Shown here: positions 53,619 through 63,105 of the stretch, piece after piece
How the letters are laid out: the number at the start of each line of letters is the position of its first letter
Numbering within the stretch: position 1 is the stretch's first letter
Assembly: GCA_030765525.1 (NCBI GenBank)
Contig: JAVCCK010000027.1
Coordinates: 300,910-364,909, forward strand
DNA: 64,000 nt
Source: Candidatus Lernaella stagnicola
GTDB lineage: Bacteria > Lernaellota > Lernaellaia > Lernaellales > Lernaellaceae
Reading direction: 5' to 3'
Position numbers and translations under genes: made by a program
The notes under the pieces: model-generated
Databases searched by the model: none
The model's input: the letters and a program-made list of their open reading frames with translations, nothing else
Told to the model about the DNA's origin: nothing

Positions 53619-53717
53619 TAATTTTCTCTCCAGCACACATGCCGATTAACCTTAGGATCGCGTTGCCAACCAGGCAACGCCTAAGTACATTGGTTTTCGG
53701 AGTTTTGACGAAAGACC

Positions 53718-54746
53718 ATGAGTATCTTGGCGCCACTATTGTTTCGTTGTGACGCCGGGCCGCAGATCGGCCTGGGGCACGTGGTGCGCTGCCTCGCGTT
53801 GGCCGAAGCGTTTTTAAACCGCGGGCATGCGGTGGAATTCGTTTCCGATTTCGGCGGCTTGGAATGGCCTGCGCGGCAGCTTGCCGAACGCGGCCTACCG
53901 CATGCGCCGCCGCAAGATCCCTCCCCGGCCCACCTGGTCGCGTACGCGGCGGAAAAAGGCGCGGCGGCGGTGATCGTCGATTCCTATCAACCGACGAGCG
54001 ACGACTTGGCGGCCCTCTGCGGGCATGGATTTGTGGTCGCCGCCCTCGACGACGAGGCCAAGCGCGCCCTGCCCGTGGATGTGCTGATCAACCAAAACCT
54101 CGGTGCGGAAAAGCTGCCCTACGAAACCCGCGCCGATACCATGAAGCTGCTCGGTTCGGAATACGCCCTGCTGCGTCGCGAACTCATCACCGCGCGTGAA
54201 CGCGGCCTGCAGCGCGAGCATCCGCTTGTGGCGATGAATGTCGCGCTGATGATGGGCGGCACCGACCCGCGCGGCCTGGCGGTCACGGCGTTGCAGGCGC
54301 TGGCCGCCACGAAATGGCCGCTGACGGTGCGCTGGATCGCTTCCCGCCTACCGGCCGATGTGCCGGATTTGCCGACACTGGAAATCGAAGTAGTAGCCGG
54401 GGCCGACGACGTCGCGCCGCATTTTCTGTGGTGCGATCTGGCCTTGAGCGCCGCCGGTTCCACCGCGTGGGAGCTGGCCTGCCTGGGTGCGCCGATGGCG
54501 CTGGTATCGGCTTTCGCCAATCAACAAATCATCTATGACAATCTATTGCGCGCCGGGGCTGCGGCCGGGTTGGGCGGCGCGGCCGATGCCGAACCGACCG
54601 CTTGGTGCGACAAGTTGATACCGCTTTTGGAAGACGCGACGCTGCGGGGCCATTTATCGCGCACGGCGGCGGTGCTCGTGGATGGCAAGGGCGCCGAACG
54701 GGTGGCGGCGGCAATTTGGTCTTGCGTGGAAAAGGAGAAGGCATGA
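53718..54746 (+). CDS. pseG: UDP-2,4-diacetamido-2,4,6-trideoxy-beta-L-altropyranose hydrolase (PseG)
   Basis: 342 residues. GT-B-like hydrolase that removes UDP from the altrose intermediate of pseudaminic acid synthesis. Family marks: FRCDAGPQIGLGHVVRCLALAEAF with the GxGHxxRC catalytic His region, VIVDSYQPTSDD, ALDDEAKRALPVDVLINQN, MNVALMMGGTDPRGL, DLALSAAGSTAWELACLGAPM (UDP-binding strand and helix). Overlaps pseI by 4 bases. The other pathway genes (pseB, pseC, pseF, pseH) are not in the window. Confidence 0.9.
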   Translation: MSILAPLLFRCDAGPQIGLGHVVRCLALAEAFLNRGHAVEFVSDFGGLEWPARQLAERGLPHAPPQDPSPAHLVAYAAEKGAAAVIVDSYQPTSDDLAALCGHGFVVAALDDEAKRALPVDVLINQNLGAEKLPYETRADTMKLLGSEYALLRRELITARERGLQREHPLVAMNVALMMGGTDPRGLAVTALQALAATKWPLTVRWIASRLPADVPDLPTLEIEVVAGADDVAPHFLWCDLALSAAGSTAWELACLGAPMALVSAFANQQIIYDNLLRAGAAAGLGGAADAEPTAWCDKLIPLLEDATLRGHLSRTAAVLVDGKGAERVAAAIWSCVEKEKA

Positions 54747-55801
54747 ACACGACGGTGCGCGTGAGCGATAGAGAAATCGGGCCGGGGCTTCCGACCTTCA
54801 TCATCGCGGAGATGTCGGCCAATCACGGCCACGATTACGAACGCGCGGTGCAAGTCATTCGCGCCGCCAAGCAGGCCGGCGCCGATGCGATCAAGCTGCA
54901 GACCTACACGCCCGACACGATGACATTGGACTGCCGCGGCGAGCATTTCACCGTGCAGGGAACCGCGTGGCACGGCCGCAACCTGTACGAGTTGTACGGC
55001 GAGGCGTACACGCCGTGGGAATGGCAGCCGAAACTGCAAGAAGTGGCGCGCGAGGAAGGGCTGATTTTCTTCTCGACGCCGTTTGATGCGACGGCCGTGG
55101 ATTTTCTCGAAGAATTGCAGGTGCCGGTATTCAAAGTGGCGTCGTTTGAGATCGTCGATATCCCGCTACTGCTGAAAATCGCCGCGACCGGCAAGCCCGT
55201 GATTATGTCGACGGGCATGGCGACACTCGCCGAGATTACCGAAGCCGTGACGGCGCTCGCGGACGGCGGCTGCCGCGACTTGGTGCTGCTCAAGTGCACG
55301 AGCGCGTATCCCGCCTCGCCCGAAGAGATGCACCTGCGCACGATCACCGATTTGCGCGAACGCTTCGGCGTTCCCATCGGCCTTTCCGATCACACCCTCG
55401 AAGTGACGATGCCCGCCGCGGCGGTGGCCCTGGGCGCGTGTGTGGTCGAGAAACACTTCACCCTCGATCGCGGAAGCGGCGGACCGGATAGTCATTTTTC
55501 CCTGCAGCCCGATGAGTTCGCGGCGATGGTCAAAGCGGTGCGCACCGTGGAGAAGGCGCTGGGCGAAGTGCGCTACGGCGTCAAGGGTGAGGAAGACAAG
55601 CAGGTGATGTTCCGCCGGTCGGTGTTCGTGGCGCAGGATATTCGCGCCGGGGAAACGTTGACTCCCGAAAACGTGCGCGTCGTGCGACCGGGTGTCGGGC
55701 TGCACCCGCGCGACTACGCAGCGGTGCTCGGCAAACGCGCCGCCGTAGATATCAAGCGCGGCACACCGCTTTCGTGGGAGATGGTCGAGCGCGAGTCGTA
55801 A
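54743..55801 (+). CDS. pseI: Pseudaminic acid synthase (PseI), NeuB family
   Basis: 352 residues from ATG 54743 (ATGA overlap with pseG, AAAGGAGAAGG upstream). NeuB TIM barrel: FIIAEMSANHGHDYERAVQVIRAAKQAGADAIKLQTYTPDT, FFSTPFDATAVDFLEELQVPVFKVASFEIVD, KPVIMSTGMATLAEI, LLKCTSAYPA, IGLSDHT, EKHFTLDRGSGGPDSHFSL. The C-terminal SAF (antifreeze-like) domain is intact (RRSVFVAQDIRAGETLTPENVRVVRPGVGLHP). Condenses PEP with 2,4-diacetamido-2,4,6-trideoxyaltrose. Pairing with pseG makes pseudaminic rather than sialic acid the likely product. Confidence 0.9.
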   Translation: MNTTVRVSDREIGPGLPTFIIAEMSANHGHDYERAVQVIRAAKQAGADAIKLQTYTPDTMTLDCRGEHFTVQGTAWHGRNLYELYGEAYTPWEWQPKLQEVAREEGLIFFSTPFDATAVDFLEELQVPVFKVASFEIVDIPLLLKIAATGKPVIMSTGMATLAEITEAVTALADGGCRDLVLLKCTSAYPASPEEMHLRTITDLRERFGVPIGLSDHTLEVTMPAAAVALGACVVEKHFTLDRGSGGPDSHFSLQPDEFAAMVKAVRTVEKALGEVRYGVKGEEDKQVMFRRSVFVAQDIRAGETLTPENVRVVRPGVGLHPRDYAAVLGKRAAVDIKRGTPLSWEMVERES

Positions 55802-55807
55802 CCGGCC

Positions 55808-57136
<1,329 letters not shown>

Positions 57137-57194
57137 AACACCTCCTCGGCGGCTGCAATTCTAACCCATTTCACGCGACTACATTAGTGTGCAG

Positions 57195-57370
57195 GTGCGC
57201 TCGGTCGCGCCAAAGATCCGTAGGATTAAACGCGCGTCGGTTTCACCGGCACCACGACGCTGGACCGCGGCGATTTCGGCATGAACTACAACCGCAAATC
57301 GAACACCGAGGGCGTAAGTGTGTTGGGCATGACGGTCGAGATCGTGTTGAACATTCAGGCCGTGCGCTAG
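57195..57370 (+). pseudogene. YceI-family C-terminal remnant with in-frame stops
   Basis: Bases 57236-57370 encode VGFTGTTTLDRGDFGMNYN...VLGMTVEIVLNIQAVR and a stop. This is the C-terminal end of a YceI lipocalin-like periplasmic protein. Upstream in the same frame comes ALGRAKDP, then TAG, GAT, TAA where the family has W-G-N, then TR and the intact end. So the usual KDPWGN segment is destroyed by two stops. No N-terminal part is found further upstream. The last bases overlap the end of the GH172 gene. Confidence 0.7.
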
Positions 57371-59679
57371 CGTCCGCAACCGTCGGCGTCGTCGTTGTTG
57401 TCGTCCGAGGTTGACGCTCCGGCATTGTCGTTGTTGTCGTCGTCATCGTCGGTGGGGCCGTCGTTATCGTCGGTGGGGCCGTCGTTATCATTGTCGTCGT
57501 CGTCGGACTCGCCCGCGGTGATGGTGATGTTCAGCGGATTGCTCGTCATCTCGCCGGTGCGGGCCAAGACCGTCACGTTGCCCGGCGTAAGCGCCATAAG
57601 CGTGCCGTGGTTCACTTCCGCCAAACCCGGCGGCGACAATTCGTAATCCACCCAACCCGCGACGCACACCGCCCGGCCGGTGGGATACTCGCCGCGCACG
57701 TCCAACGCCACAGCCTCGCCCACCACAAGCTGCGTCACCGGCGCGCCGAGCGTTAGCTGCGTGAGCCGCGTCAACAGCGGCCGCTTCCAAGAATAAATCC
57801 AATAGCGGTACTGCGAGAAAGACGCGGCCCGCTGAATCGGCACGTTGACCAGTTCGATATCAACTTGCGATTTGCCGCGCGTGAACGCCGCCGGTATGTC
57901 GAAAACCTCGTCGCGCCACCGCTTGAAGATATTGCGATACGCCGATCGCCACAGGCCGACATCCTGCCCGTCGACCACCACCCGCACTGCCTCGCGACCC
58001 AATAGCTGGTCGCGGCGTCGCACGATGCGCAGGCCGTCGTTATGCGGATTGACCGCCGCCGTGAAGCCGACGCGCCCCGCCGAGCGGTACCCCGAGTCGA
58101 TGATCGGATCCAGATCGTGATCGCCCTCGTAGCAAAACAAGTCGTAGCCGGTGGGCGCATCGTCCGTGCCGTAATAGGCGAAGCGGTTTTCCGCCTCGGG
58201 TTCGCCGACGTCGAAGGTCGCCTCCAGCACCAGCGCGGGCTCATCCACGTGGTAATGAAAGGTGACGCTGCGGTAATCTTCATCGGTCAAGCCGTTCGCC
58301 GAATCGTGCTCGATGGAGAAGACGACGCCGTTGAAATAGGTGAGCGCGTCGCCCACATGCAACCGATACATCCCTGCGGTATCCCAGTCGCCTTCCCGCA
58401 CGTGCATGGGGAAGCCGTGGGTCGGCAGCGAGAACATGCCGCGGTCGAAATACCACCCGCCGTTGTAATAGTCCTCGGTGCCCGTGCCGTGCAGCGTAGG
58501 CGTGCGCAGGCCGTCGGGATAGAAGCGCTCGTCCCCCTCCAAGTAGCCGCGACCGTAATCGGCGCCGGAGATCTGCACGACGCCCACGATCTTCCCCTGC
58601 CCGCCGGTGCGCAGAAAGGGGTGGTCGGCGCCCATCTGCGGCGGGCGGCTCTCGGAAACCGTGGCCGTGAACGTTCCCGCGTAATCGTCCGGGACGGCGT
58701 CACTCACGCCGACTTCGATGGTGAACACGCGGGAGTTGTCACCGTCGTTGATCAAGGAAATCTTCGCGGCGGTGAAATAGGGCATCGGGAAAAAGGAATA
58801 GAGCGTGCCCTCGAACTGCCCGACAAGCAGGGACGTCACGTCGTAACCGGCATGGTCCGCGCCGAAAAACAGCCCCAGCGGCACATCGACCGTCGGCTCC
58901 AGCGCACCGTCGAAGACGGCCACGAGACGCACATCGGTCAGCAGGTCGTTGTCGAACGCGTTGGGCGTGAGTCGTAACGACGCGATTTGCCCCGCGCCCT
59001 CGGCCTCCAGCAGCGTGACCGCGCCGCCACAGGGGACCGTCACGCTCGTGGCCGCGTACGCCACGCCGGTGGTGTCCTTGGGGTCTTGTCCGGCGGCGTC
59101 GGGATCGTACAACGCGCGGGCCTCATCGTAGTTTTCCTCGCCGGAGAATGCGTCGACCGGCGTGCCGGGCGGGTATTGCTGCGCGTTGAAGTTGTAGAAG
59201 AATATACGCCCGGTCGTGCCGATCACCAGGCGGTCCTGGTAACAAATCGGCACGTAGTTGACGAACCCCCCGCTGGAGGCGTCGTCGTCCCAGGTAAGCG
59301 GCGGCGCGAAAGGAGCGCATTGCCCGGCGAACAATCCCTGGTGGTCGAAGTCGACGACCGGCGTGTCCATGTCATCGACGTAGATCACGAGGTTCGCCCA
59401 TTCGTTCAATAACGTGAACCACATGCGATACACGCAACCGGGCCCCTCGGCATCGAAGAGCACATGCATATCGGGCCGCCGGTAGAGGCGTGAAAAGACG
59501 CTGGTGAAACCGTCGTTGTTCCTGCCGGAGCGGTCGAAACTGGAGGCGCCAAAGGAGTGAACGCCGAGTTCGATTTCCGGCAGCGCCCACAGGTCGGTCA
59601 TGCGATCCAACCCGTTAACCTGCCCGGCAGCCGGGACCGCCGCGATCAACAACAAAACAGCAATGAAGAGACGTCGCAT
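57367..59679 (-). CDS. Secreted GH172 (DUF2961) protein with BIG2-like domain and Asp-rich Cys tail
   Basis: Start ATG 59679 (GAGG upstream) gives a signal peptide (FIAVLLLIAAVPAAGQ); the frame is open to 59961 only because it is antisense to the Asp run of the next gene. 770 residues. DUF2961/GH172 marks: FDAEGPGCVYRMWFT, FSFFPMPYFTAAKI-like segment, YLEGDERFYPDG, HGTGTEDYYNGGWYFD. GH172 includes fructofuranosidases and arabinofuranosidases acting on polysaccharide. A BIG2-like Ig domain (LTLGAPVTQLVVGEAVALDVRGEY...) follows, then an Asp/Asn tail ending DADGCGR. Likely cell-surface. Confidence 0.85.
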   Translation of the reverse strand: MRRLFIAVLLLIAAVPAAGQVNGLDRMTDLWALPEIELGVHSFGASSFDRSGRNNDGFTSVFSRLYRRPDMHVLFDAEGPGCVYRMWFTLLNEWANLVIYVDDMDTPVVDFDHQGLFAGQCAPFAPPLTWDDDASSGGFVNYVPICYQDRLVIGTTGRIFFYNFNAQQYPPGTPVDAFSGEENYDEARALYDPDAAGQDPKDTTGVAYAATSVTVPCGGAVTLLEAEGAGQIASLRLTPNAFDNDLLTDVRLVAVFDGALEPTVDVPLGLFFGADHAGYDVTSLLVGQFEGTLYSFFPMPYFTAAKISLINDGDNSRVFTIEVGVSDAVPDDYAGTFTATVSESRPPQMGADHPFLRTGGQGKIVGVVQISGADYGRGYLEGDERFYPDGLRTPTLHGTGTEDYYNGGWYFDRGMFSLPTHGFPMHVREGDWDTAGMYRLHVGDALTYFNGVVFSIEHDSANGLTDEDYRSVTFHYHVDEPALVLEATFDVGEPEAENRFAYYGTDDAPTGYDLFCYEGDHDLDPIIDSGYRSAGRVGFTAAVNPHNDGLRIVRRRDQLLGREAVRVVVDGQDVGLWRSAYRNIFKRWRDEVFDIPAAFTRGKSQVDIELVNVPIQRAASFSQYRYWIYSWKRPLLTRLTQLTLGAPVTQLVVGEAVALDVRGEYPTGRAVCVAGWVDYELSPPGLAEVNHGTLMALTPGNVTVLARTGEMTSNPLNITITAGESDDDDNDNDGPTDDNDGPTDDDDDNNDNAGASTSDDNNDDADGCGR

Positions 59680-59758
59680 CTGCGTAATCCTCACCGGAGT
59701 TGTTGTTGTGAATGCAATGGCTAATATAGCATGAACAAACAAACGGGATACCAACGTG

Positions 59759-62038
59759 ATGAATAAACGCCCCCAACGACTCCAACTAATTTTGATGGCA
59801 ATCCTCGCAATTCTGTTACTGATGGCCGCGTGCGCCGATGATGACGACGACAACGACGACGACGCGATTGACGCGGGCGACGACGACGATGACGACAACG
59901 ACGATAACGACGACGACAATGACGATGATAACGACAACGACGATGACGACAACGACGACACCGCCCCCGCCCCACCGCAAAACGGTGCGCTGCGCTGGGG
60001 AAAGTACGTCTGCCCCGACGCGCATGCCGGTACGCCCGTCCGAATGGGAACTTACAACCTGCACGGCGGCAACGAGGCGACGGCCGCTGAAATCGCGGCG
60101 GGCCTGGCCGACCACCTACCCTTCGATTTGCTGGCGCTGCAGGAAAGCTCCCTTGACTACGCTACGGACATCGCGACGATTCTCGGCATGGACCTGTTCT
60201 TCTACGACGGGCGCGCGCTGCTTTCGTTTACGCCCTTGGTCGACCCCTTCGGTCACCCCTTCGTCAACGGCCGCAGCATCGTGCACGCCACGACGACCAT
60301 CGGCGGCGCGGAGATTTCCGTCTACGCCACTCACCTGAGTTGGAACGACGACGGCGACCTGCAATGCCGCGAGTTCGTCGATGAATTCCTCGCGGTCGAT
60401 ACCGTGCCGCGGGTTCTTGTCGGCGGCGATTTCAACGACGAGCCGGGCTCGACGCAGTTCGACATTCTGTTTGAAGTTATGGCCGACGCGTGGTCCTCGC
60501 TGGGCTTGCCGCCCTCTCACCGGGTGAGTTGGCCCGCCAACTATTTCTACGGCAGCGAAGGCCAGCAACTGATCGACAATATCTTGTTCAACAAAGACGC
60601 GGGCGCATGCGCCACGGCCGGGGATGTCATCAACTTTTCGCCGCCGCTTTCGGACCATAAGCCGGCCTTTGCCACGATCGTGTTTCCCGACACACCGGCG
60701 GCGTCCGCGCCCATGCTGCTGGACGTGATGTTCGGCCTCGGACCTGACAAAATCGGTCTGGTGTTCGACAAGCCGCTGGAGGAAATCGAAGTGAGCGGCG
60801 GCGACCGTTGGAGCGTCGCAGATGCCGTGCCCCTGGGCGACGGCTTCATTATCGAAGTGCAGGCCGAAAACGCCTTCGCGCCCGACGCGGTTTACACGGC
60901 GGTGGTCGCTTCGGTGGTCGACGCGGACGGCGGCGTCTGGCAACTCAACGAAAGCCGGGACTTCACCTATCGTGAAAACCTGCTGGAAAACGGCGGCGCG
61001 GAAGGTGGCGATGCCGCGTGGGCGCTGGACAACATGCAATCGCACGACGACTTCTGGAACGTGTCGCCCTTGGCCGGTGAACGGTTCTTTGCCGGCGTTT
61101 CTTTGCTGCACGACCGCGGCTATGCCGTCCAGGAAATCGACGTGAGCGCCTACGACGCCGCCATCAATGAAGGGCGGGCGTACGTGGAGTTCAGCGGCGC
61201 ATGCCGGACGGGCTACATGACCGATAACGGCTCGAGCGTCGCCCGGCCGTACGACGAAGCCGAGGCGATCGTCGACCTGCTTGACGACGCCGGCCGCGTG
61301 TTGCGCTCGGTTAGTTCGCGCCGCTTCGACACACTTTACTGGCAACCGTGGCGCGTCGAGGCGGAAATGCCCCCAGGAACCCGGCGGGCGCGTGTTCGCT
61401 TGCGGGCGATGGGCGGGATGTTCGGCCTGCTGTACAACGCCGCGTCCTTTGACGCGCTGGCGTTATCGGTGGCGGTCGTCGACGAGCCGCACGGCGTCGT
61501 GGGCCCCAACCTGGTTGCCGAACCGGCTTTCGATCAGCACTTGGCGGCGTGGGAGCGTGACGGCCTCGTGTTCGCCGGGCGCGACTTGTGGCTGGGTCCG
61601 ATTTCGCCGGCCAATTTTCAATCGTATTCGGGCGACTACTGGCTGGCGGGCGTCTATTTCAGCGACGACGCGGCATCACCGCGACTGAGGCAGTCGATCA
61701 GCCTCGCGCCTTACGACGAGTGGATCGAGGCCGGGCGCTTGTCGCTGCGTTTCGGCGCGGCGCTGCGAAGCCTTGTGGGGTGGGCCAAAGTGTCGGCTAC
61801 GTTGCAGTTGTTCGACGAGGGTGGCGACCCGGTGACGACGCTTCTCGAATTGGGTCCGTCGGCCGCCGCGGAATGGTTCGCGTTTGAACAAACGGTCGCG
61901 GTGCCGGTGGCTGCGGCGAGTGCCGAAGTGGAATTCCGCGTCGAGCCGGTTGCCGGGCAGCCGGTCGATGTCGGTCTTTTCAACGTGCCGCTCCTGCTGC
62001 CGTTAGTGGACGCGACGGCGGATCGTCGGTCATACTGA
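59759..62038 (+). CDS. Asp-rich lipoprotein with endonuclease/exonuclease/phosphatase domain
   Basis: 759 residues from ATG 59759 (an adjacent GTG 59756 is possible). Lipobox LMAACA, then ~45 residues Asp/Asn. EEP (DNase I-like) fold: VRMGTYNLHGGN (Asn), LLALQES (Glu, metal), YATHLSWND, LVGGDFNDEP (Asp-Asn), LSDHKPAFA (Asp-His pair); all key residues are in place. Beyond ~residue 330 come an SbsA-type Ig-like segment (DVMFGLGPDKIGLVFDKPLEE) and two ~180-residue carbohydrate-binding-like sandwiches. Extracellular nuclease or phosphodiesterase is the expected activity. An upstream TTGTTG-N16-TAATAT (59700-59727) is a possible promoter. Confidence 0.82.
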   Translation: MNKRPQRLQLILMAILAILLLMAACADDDDDNDDDAIDAGDDDDDDNDDNDDDNDDDNDNDDDDNDDTAPAPPQNGALRWGKYVCPDAHAGTPVRMGTYNLHGGNEATAAEIAAGLADHLPFDLLALQESSLDYATDIATILGMDLFFYDGRALLSFTPLVDPFGHPFVNGRSIVHATTTIGGAEISVYATHLSWNDDGDLQCREFVDEFLAVDTVPRVLVGGDFNDEPGSTQFDILFEVMADAWSSLGLPPSHRVSWPANYFYGSEGQQLIDNILFNKDAGACATAGDVINFSPPLSDHKPAFATIVFPDTPAASAPMLLDVMFGLGPDKIGLVFDKPLEEIEVSGGDRWSVADAVPLGDGFIIEVQAENAFAPDAVYTAVVASVVDADGGVWQLNESRDFTYRENLLENGGAEGGDAAWALDNMQSHDDFWNVSPLAGERFFAGVSLLHDRGYAVQEIDVSAYDAAINEGRAYVEFSGACRTGYMTDNGSSVARPYDEAEAIVDLLDDAGRVLRSVSSRRFDTLYWQPWRVEAEMPPGTRRARVRLRAMGGMFGLLYNAASFDALALSVAVVDEPHGVVGPNLVAEPAFDQHLAAWERDGLVFAGRDLWLGPISPANFQSYSGDYWLAGVYFSDDAASPRLRQSISLAPYDEWIEAGRLSLRFGAALRSLVGWAKVSATLQLFDEGGDPVTTLLELGPSAAAEWFAFEQTVAVPVAAASAEVEFRVEPVAGQPVDVGLFNVPLLLPLVDATADRRSY

Positions 62039-62070
62039 ATCGATCACACGACAACGACCCGGAGCCGAAT

Positions 62071-62835
62071 ATGCTCGAATCGCTCGTTCGCCGGTTTCTG
62101 TATTACCCGACGCAACTGGACCCGAACGCTCTACCGCCGCCCTACGCCGCGGGCGCCGAGGAAGTGTGGATCGACACGCCGGAACAAAACCGCATCCACG
62201 CGCTGTACTGGCCTGCTGCTGCCGAACGGCCGACGATTCTGTTTTTTCACGGCAACGCCCAAACCGTGTTCGAATGGGCGCTGATTCGCCAGGAACTTGC
62301 GCCGCTCGATTGCGGCCTGCTGCTGGTCGATTACCCGGGTTACGGCAAGAGCCACGGCGAACCCAGCGAGCCGGCCAATTACGACGCCGGGCGCGGCGCG
62401 TTCGCTTGGCTGACTGAGTCGGCGGGCGTGCCGGTGGGGCGGATCGTCGTGTTCGGCAAAAGCCTCGGCGGCGGCGTCACAACCGAAATCGCGCAGGAGC
62501 AAGACCTGCTCGGCGTGATTCTCGAATCGACGTTTACCTCCATCCCGGCCGTGATGCGGCAGTTGATGCCCATGCTGCCCGGCGGCGGCTTGATGAAATC
62601 CGAAATCTACGACTCGCAGGCCAAGATCAAATCGATTCATGTGCCGGTGCTGGTCGTGCACGGCACGGTCGATGAGATCATTCCTTTTGAAGAAGGGAAG
62701 AAACTGTTCGCCGCGGCCAACGAACCAAAAGAAAATTACTGGATCCCGGGCGCCGGTCACAACGACGTGTCCTACACCGCGGGCGCCGCGTACGGGCAGC
62801 GTTTGCGCGCGTGGCTCGACGCCCTATCCGGGTGA
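62071..62835 (+). CDS. Alpha/beta hydrolase, BEM46/ABHD13-like
   Basis: 254 residues, no signal. PTILFFHGNAQTVFEW (oxyanion strand), LLVDYPGYGKSHGEPSE, VFGKSLGGGVTTE with the nucleophile Ser, ESTFTSIPAVM, VPVLVVHGTVDEIIPFEEG (Asp), PGAGHNDVS (His). This is the BEM46/ABHD13-type serine hydrolase arrangement; substrate unknown. Starts 32 bases after the previous gene and could be co-transcribed with it. Confidence 0.88.
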   Translation: MLESLVRRFLYYPTQLDPNALPPPYAAGAEEVWIDTPEQNRIHALYWPAAAERPTILFFHGNAQTVFEWALIRQELAPLDCGLLLVDYPGYGKSHGEPSEPANYDAGRGAFAWLTESAGVPVGRIVVFGKSLGGGVTTEIAQEQDLLGVILESTFTSIPAVMRQLMPMLPGGGLMKSEIYDSQAKIKSIHVPVLVVHGTVDEIIPFEEGKKLFAAANEPKENYWIPGAGHNDVSYTAGAAYGQRLRAWLDALSG

Positions 62836-62864
62836 GCCATCAGCAGGGCCGGTGACGCCCTCGA

Positions 62865-63035
62865 TTAGGTACACCCGCCGCTGTCATCATCATCATCATC
62901 GGCGTCATCATCGTCATCGTCGTCACCGATAGTGTCGTTATCGTCATTATCGTCGTCGCCAATTGTGTCGTCGTCGTCACCGATTGTGTCGTCGTCACCG
63001 ATTGTATCGTCGTCATCCACCGGCAACGGCTGCAC
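62865..63035 (-). pseudogene. Orphan Asp-rich tail ending in Gly-Gly-Cys
   Basis: The minus-strand frame from GTG 63035 to TAA 62865 encodes VQPLPVDDDDTIGDDDTIG, further Asp/Asn-rich units and the end DSGGCT. It looks exactly like the C-terminal tails of the secreted proteins at 22074 (DGCGF) and 57367 (DADGCGR), but no globular domain precedes it: the frame closes at a TAG about 12 codons further up. Best read as the leftover tail of a deleted secreted-protein gene, or less likely a tiny gene. Confidence 0.45.
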
Positions 63036-63105
63036 CCTCGCCGATGCAACTTGCCGCGGCGGTCGGTCGTGCTAGTATCGGACGATTTTTTCGCGGGGGA
63101 ACGAC

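Noticed and set aside
59731-59766. 11-codon leader peptide overlapping the start of the nuclease-like lipoprotein
   Set aside because: No ribosome site, no attenuator hairpin and no biased codons.
62880-63020. CRISPR-like or microsatellite array from the regular GTC/ATC units
   Set aside because: The period is codon-like and the minus strand reads as an Asp-rich coding tail; there are no repeat-spacer units.
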